Positions 5,275-8,617 of a stretch of 8,617 nucleotides of DNA are shown in pieces. The position numbers were made by a program, and so were the translations under genes. Below the pieces are notes generated by a model that had not been told where the DNA came from, searched no databases, and saw only the letters and a program-made list of their open reading frames with translations. The stretch is taken from positions 1 to 8,617 of the forward strand of contig VAXY01000069.1 in NCBI GenBank assembly GCA_005885085.1. The letters are read 5' to 3'. Positions within the stretch are counted from its first letter, which is position 1; the number at the start of each line of letters is the position of its first letter. Source of the DNA: Actinomycetota bacterium. Its GTDB lineage: Bacteria > Actinomycetota > Thermoleophilia > Gaiellales > Gaiellaceae.

Positions 5275-6070
5275 GGTCTCCGCGTCGCTCGTCAAGGAGC
5301 TGCGCGACCGGACCGGCGCGCCGATGATGGACTGCAAGCGCGCGCTACAGGAGACGAACGGCGACATGGAGGCGGCCGTGCGCGTCCTGCGCGAGAAGGG
5401 GATGGCCGGCGCCGCGAAGCGCTCTGACCGCGCGACGCCTGAAGGGAAGGTCGGCTACCGGCTCGCCGAGGACGCGCGGCGCGGGACTATGGTCGCCGTG
5501 GGTTGTGAGACCGAGCCCGTCTCGAACAACGACGAGTTTCTCGCGTTCGCGAAGAAGGTACTGGAGGCCGTCGAGGCCGAGGGTCCGGGCGCCGAGTCCG
5601 AGCTCGAAGAGGAGCGCGCGCAGCTCGCCGGGAAGCTGGGCGAGAACGTCGTTGTCGCCGGGACGGCCCGCTTCGAGGCCGTCGACGGCGCGCGCATAGC
5701 CGCGTACGCCCATCCGCCGCGCAACAAGATCGGGGTCCTGCTGCAGGTCCGCGGCGGGTCGGACGATCTGGCGCGCAAGGTCGCAATGCACATCGCCGCG
5801 ATGAAGCCGAGCTGGATCGGACGAGACGACGTGCCAGAGGAGACCGTGGCGCAGGAGCGCGAGATCTACGCGGGCACGGACGAGGTGCAGTCGAAGCCCG
5901 AACAGGCACGCGGCAAGATCGTCGACGGGATGCTGAACAAACGCTTCTTCGGTGCCAACGTGCTGCTCGATCAGGAGTGGATCCACGATTCCTCGCAGAG
6001 GGTCGGCGACGCGCTGAAAGGCGAAGGTGCCGAGGTGCTCGAGTTCGAGCGGTTCGAGCTGAGCGGCTAG
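5267..6070 (+). CDS. tsf: Translation elongation factor Ts
   Basis: EF-Ts is the nucleotide-exchange factor that removes GDP from EF-Tu. The 267-residue protein has the N-terminal UBA-like domain (residues 1-55: LVKELRDRTGAPMMDCKRAL, then GDMEAAVRVLREKG). The core follows with VGCETEPVSNNDEF (78-91), KIGVLLQV, the helical AMHIAAMKPSWI segment, and the closing repeat ending in VLEFERFELSG. The usual TDFV contact motif, whose Asp and Phe disturb the EF-Tu Mg2+ site, reads T82-E83-P84-V85 here. Other regions look intact, so the gene appears functional. The ATG lies inside the rpsB end, with AGGAGG (5252-5257) 9 bases upstream. The stop overlaps the chosen pyrH start by one base (TAGTG). Confidence 0.97.
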   Translation: MAEVSASLVKELRDRTGAPMMDCKRALQETNGDMEAAVRVLREKGMAGAAKRSDRATPEGKVGYRLAEDARRGTMVAVGCETEPVSNNDEFLAFAKKVLEAVEAEGPGAESELEEERAQLAGKLGENVVVAGTARFEAVDGARIAAYAHPPRNKIGVLLQVRGGSDDLARKVAMHIAAMKPSWIGRDDVPEETVAQEREIYAGTDEVQSKPEQARGKIVDGMLNKRFFGANVLLDQEWIHDSSQRVGDALKGEGAEVLEFERFELSG

Positions 6071-6843
6071 TGCACGTCCAACCAGAAGGTGAGGTCACCG
6101 CCCCGGCGGAGCTGCGGCCGGTGTTCCGCCGCGTCCTGCTCAAGCTCTCGGGGGAATCGCTGATGGGCGACCGCGAGTACGGGCTGGACCGCGAGACCAT
6201 CGACGCGGTCGCGGAGGAGATCATCGAAGTGCAGAGCTCGGGCGTCGAGACGGCGCTCGTCGTCGGCGCCGGGAACATCTACCGCGGCATGGCCGCTGCC
6301 GCGGAGGGCATGGACCGGGCGACCGGGGACTATGCAGGGATGCTCGCGACCGTGCTCAACGCGCTCGCACTGCAAGACGCGCTCGAGGATCGCGGCGCCT
6401 ACACGCGCGTCCTCTCGGCGTTGGAGCTGAAGGAGGTTGCGGAGCCCTACATCCGCCGGCGCGCGATCCGCCATCTCGAGAAGGGCCGCATCGTCATCTT
6501 CGCCGCCGGGACGGGCAACCCGTTCTTCACCACCGACACGGCCGCTGCCCTGCGGGCCCTCGAGATCAACGCCGACGCGATCCTGATGGCGAAGCACGGC
6601 ACCGCGGGGGTCTACGACGACGACCCGCGCCTCGATCCCGACGCGGAGTTCCTGCCCGAACTGACCCACCGCGAGGCGATCGAGCGTGGGCTGAAGGTGA
6701 TGGACACGACCGCGCTCTCGCTCTGCATGGACAACAACCTGCCCATCTACGTGTTCGCGCTCGCGGACGGCAACATTCGGCGCGTGATCGCCGGCGAACG
6801 GGTCGGCACGATCATCTCGACGCCTGCGGAGGAGGAGAGCTGA
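6070..6843 (+). CDS. pyrH: UMP kinase (uridylate kinase)
   Basis: PyrH phosphorylates UMP to UDP with ATP in pyrimidine nucleotide synthesis; it is a cytosolic hexamer of the amino-acid-kinase fold, normally activated by GTP and inhibited by UTP. From GTG 6070 the product has 257 residues. Motifs are VLLKLSGESL (22-31), VVGAGNIYRG (64-73), DYAGMLATVLNALALQDALE, RRAIRHLEKGRIVIFAAGTG, NPFFTTDTAAALRALEI and AKHGTAGVYDDDPR. The first 17 residues form a polar extension; M. tuberculosis PyrH has a comparable one. An in-frame GTG at 6121, with GGAG 9 bases upstream, would give a 240-residue protein of standard length, so the start is uncertain. The stop overlaps the frr start in TGATG. Confidence 0.96.
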   Translation: MHVQPEGEVTAPAELRPVFRRVLLKLSGESLMGDREYGLDRETIDAVAEEIIEVQSSGVETALVVGAGNIYRGMAAAAEGMDRATGDYAGMLATVLNALALQDALEDRGAYTRVLSALELKEVAEPYIRRRAIRHLEKGRIVIFAAGTGNPFFTTDTAAALRALEINADAILMAKHGTAGVYDDDPRLDPDAEFLPELTHREAIERGLKVMDTTALSLCMDNNLPIYVFALADGNIRRVIAGERVGTIISTPAEEES

Positions 6844-7397
6844 TGGCTACGGTCGACGAGCTGGTTCAGGACGCGCAGAAGCGCATGGACTCGAGCGTCG
6901 AACACACACGCACCGAGTTCAACACCGTGCGCACCGGCCGCGCGTCGGCGGCGCTGCTCGACCGCATCCAGATCGACTACTACGGGCAGCCGACGCCGCT
7001 GAAGCAGCTCGCGACGATCAACGTGCCGGAGCCGCGCATGCTGACGATTCAGCCCTTCGACCCGTCCTCGATCAAGTCGATCGAGAAGGCGATCCAGGAG
7101 TCGGATCTGGGCCTGACGCCGTCGAACGACGGCAAGCTGATCCGCCTGCCGATGCCCCAGCCGACCGAGGAGCGGCGCAAGGAGCTCGTCAAGGTCGTGC
7201 GCAAGATCGCGGAGGAGGGGAAGGTCGCGGTGCGAAACGTCCGGCGAGACGCGGTGCATCACCTGAAGGAGCTGAAAGACGTGGGGACCGACGACGAACG
7301 TCGTGCGGAGGAAAGCGTGCAGAAGCTGACGGACGATCACACCAAGACGATCGATGATCTCCTCCGCCACAAAGAAGCGGAAATCATGGAAGTCTGA
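6843..7397 (+). CDS. frr: Ribosome recycling factor
   Basis: RRF works with EF-G to split post-termination ribosomes into subunits. The 184-residue length is standard. Domain I is the three-helix bundle (residues 1-30 and about 105-184), with EFNTVRTGRASAALLD joining into domain II. Domain II is the beta-rich insert (about 31-104) with YYGQPTPLKQLATINVPEPR and LTIQPFDPSSIKSIEKAI. The typical GLTPSNDGKLIRLPMPQPTEERR and VAVRNVRRDA segments follow. A strong GGAGGAGGAG ribosome site (6828-6837) inside the pyrH end, 5 bases before the ATG, and the one-base stop/start overlap indicate translational coupling with pyrH. Confidence 0.98.
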   Translation: MATVDELVQDAQKRMDSSVEHTRTEFNTVRTGRASAALLDRIQIDYYGQPTPLKQLATINVPEPRMLTIQPFDPSSIKSIEKAIQESDLGLTPSNDGKLIRLPMPQPTEERRKELVKVVRKIAEEGKVAVRNVRRDAVHHLKELKDVGTDDERRAEESVQKLTDDHTKTIDDLLRHKEAEIMEV

Positions 7398-7417
7398 GCG
7401 GCACCCGCCGCGACGTT

Positions 7418-8158
7418 GTGAGCCTCCTCACGAAGATCAAGACGCTGCGGCACGTGCGTCCCGCACCCGAGCCGGAGCTGCCGGACGTTGTCCGTGCCGT
7501 CGCGATCATCATGGATGGCAACGCGCGCTGGGCGCGCAAGCGGGGGCTGCCGATCGCAGCCGGACACCGAGCCGGCACGAAGGCGCTACGCCGCACCGTC
7601 GAGGCTGCGATCGATCTCGGCGTCGAGTCGCTGGCCGTCTACGCCTTCTCGACCGAGAACTGGACGAGGCCGCCAGAGGAGGTGAAGCTCCTGATGGAGA
7701 TCTTCACCGAGACGATCGAGCGGGAGTTGCCCGATCTCGTGCGGCAGGGCGTGCGCACCCGCTTCCTCGGGCGCCGCGACCGCGCACCAGACGAGCTGCG
7801 CGCACGGATGGCGGCGCTCGAGCGCGAGACCGAGGGCAATGGGCGCCTGAATCTGTGGATTGCCTTCGATTACGGCGGTCGAGCGGAGCTCGTCGACGCC
7901 GCGAACCGGGCAGTCGCTGCCGGCCGCGCGGTCGACGAGGAGACGTTCGCGTCGTACCTGAACGCGCCCGAGATGCCCGATCCCGACCTGCTGATCCGTA
8001 CCTCCGGCGAGCTGAGGATCTCCAACTTCCTCCTGTGGCAACTCGCCTACGCCGAGCTCGTCTTCGTCGACACGCTCTGGCCCGACTTCGGCGAGGAGCA
8101 GCTCCGCGCCGCCCTCGACGACTACGCCAGCCGCAGGCGCCGCTTCGGCGGCCGATAG
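7418..8158 (+). CDS. uppS: Isoprenyl transferase (cis-prenyltransferase, undecaprenyl diphosphate synthase type)
   Basis: Condenses isopentenyl diphosphate units onto an allylic primer with cis geometry, making the polyprenyl diphosphate used as lipid carrier for cell-wall precursors. The final chain length cannot be told from sequence alone. The 246-residue protein has AIIMDGNARWARKRGLP (residues 29-45) with the Mg2+-binding Asp33, and GHRAG (49-53). It continues with VYAFSTENWTRPPEEV (74-88), RFLGRRD, IAFDYGGRAEL, DLLIRTSGELRISNFLLWQLAYAEL by pieces, and LWPDF near the end. The usual MDGNGRWA reads MDGNARWA (Gly to Ala at 36). GTG 7418 gives a normal N-terminus but no clear Shine-Dalgarno; it follows the frr stop by 20 bases. 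Confidence 0.96.
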   Translation: MSLLTKIKTLRHVRPAPEPELPDVVRAVAIIMDGNARWARKRGLPIAAGHRAGTKALRRTVEAAIDLGVESLAVYAFSTENWTRPPEEVKLLMEIFTETIERELPDLVRQGVRTRFLGRRDRAPDELRARMAALERETEGNGRLNLWIAFDYGGRAELVDAANRAVAAGRAVDEETFASYLNAPEMPDPDLLIRTSGELRISNFLLWQLAYAELVFVDTLWPDFGEEQLRAALDDYASRRRRFGGR

Positions 8159-8168
8159 TGACCCACTC

Positions 8169-8617
8169 ATGACGCCGCTGGTCTCGCGCGTCGTGGTCGC
8201 GGCGGTCGGCCTGCCGGCCGTGCTCGCTCTCGTTTATGCGGGCGGCTGGTGGCTCTTCGCACTTGCTGCGATCGCGGCCGTGCTGGCGTTGCACGAGTAC
8301 GCGCTGATGACGCGTGCGCTGCGGCCGGTCACGCTGGCGGCGTACGCCGGCGCGCTGCTCTCGCTGCTCGGGGTGGAGCTCGGAGGTCTCCAGTGGATGG
8401 TCGCCGGGTTCCTGACCACGCTCGTGCTGGCGTTCATCCTCCACTGGATCGGGCAGACGCGACAGTCGGCGACAGTCGCGATCGCCGCGACGGTCCTCGG
8501 CGCGGGCTGGATCGGGCTCTGCCTCGGGCACCTGCTCCTGCTGCGGGACATCCCCGACAAGGGACGCCTCGCAACATTCGCCGTCCTGCTCGCTGTGTGG
8601 GCGGGCGACATCGGCGC
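8169..8617 (+). CDS. cdsA: Phosphatidate cytidylyltransferase (CDP-diglyceride synthase), 3' end cut by window
   Basis: CdsA makes CDP-diacylglycerol from phosphatidate and CTP in the cytoplasmic membrane, the branch point for phospholipid synthesis. Only the first 149 residues are present, with the frame still open at the edge. The ATG start gives an N-terminus MTPLVSRVVVAAVGLPAVL with several hydrophobic helices in succession, including LALVYAGGWWLFALAAIAAV and the HEYALM turn (about residues 42-47). The visible part ends in LLAVWAGDIGA, matching the family VWxxDxGAY region. The C-terminal CdsA signature lies outside the window. The assignment rests on that motif, the membrane character and the place directly after uppS (10-base gap), which is the widespread uppS-cdsA-dxr order. 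No Shine-Dalgarno is evident. Confidence 0.88.
   Translation, partial: MTPLVSRVVVAAVGLPAVLALVYAGGWWLFALAAIAAVLALHEYALMTRALRPVTLAAYAGALLSLLGVELGGLQWMVAGFLTTLVLAFILHWIGQTRQSATVAIAATVLGAGWIGLCLGHLLLLRDIPDKGRLATFAVLLAVWAGDIG

Noticed and set aside
5977..6069. Extension of pyrH to the ATG at 5977
   Set aside because: It would overlap the conserved end of tsf by more than 90 bases and add Arg-rich out-of-frame residues.
1..8617. Mobile elements, CRISPR arrays, defence or biosynthetic systems
   Set aside because: No transposase, integrase, direct-repeat array, toxin-antitoxin pair or unusual cassette was seen; all genes belong to known housekeeping families.

Overview
This is a high-GC bacterial chromosomal segment in which every supported gene is on the + strand. 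It carries fourteen protein genes, the first and last cut by the window edges. No tRNA, rRNA, insertion sequence, prophage gene or CRISPR array was seen. The gene content (SepF plus DivIVA, and a PyrH with an N-terminal extension) and the frequent GTG/TTG starts suggest an actinobacterium. A deep lineage such as Thermoleophilia is my best guess, but that is an inference from protein character, not a database result.

Region 1 (1-2195) is the distal end of a division/cell-wall cluster: yggS/ylmE (PLP homeostasis), sepF (FtsZ membrane anchor), yggT/ylmG (small membrane protein) and divIVA (curvature-sensing coiled-coil scaffold). The order matches ylmE-sepF-ylmG-divIVA of Firmicutes and actinobacteria, with ylmH absent. 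A perfect 10-bp inverted repeat separates yggS from sepF, and a 166-bp stretch without a convincing gene separates sepF from yggT.

Region 2 (2211-4330) holds yggU (DUF167), a DksA/TraR-type zinc-finger gene, lspA (lipoprotein signal peptidase) and an rluD-type pseudouridine synthase. The genes overlap by 4, 4 and 20 bases. In B. subtilis the equivalent run is divIVA-ileS-ylyA-lspA-ylyB; here ileS is missing and yggU sits in its place.

Region 3 (4331-8617) is the classic rpsB-tsf-pyrH-frr-uppS-cdsA cluster: ribosomal protein S2, EF-Ts, UMP kinase, ribosome recycling factor, undecaprenyl-diphosphate synthase and the start of CDP-diglyceride synthase. A 122-bp leader containing hairpins and a strong Shine-Dalgarno precedes rpsB.

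Together the genes link division-site assembly, lipoprotein maturation, translation and supply of lipid carrier and phospholipid precursors. This is a core housekeeping region, and I found no evidence of a new defence, mobile or biosynthetic system. The points most worth checking are a changed EF-Tu-contact motif in EF-Ts (TEPV in place of TDFV), a promoter placed to give a leaderless yggU mRNA, the structured rpsB leader, and the joining of two conserved clusters.
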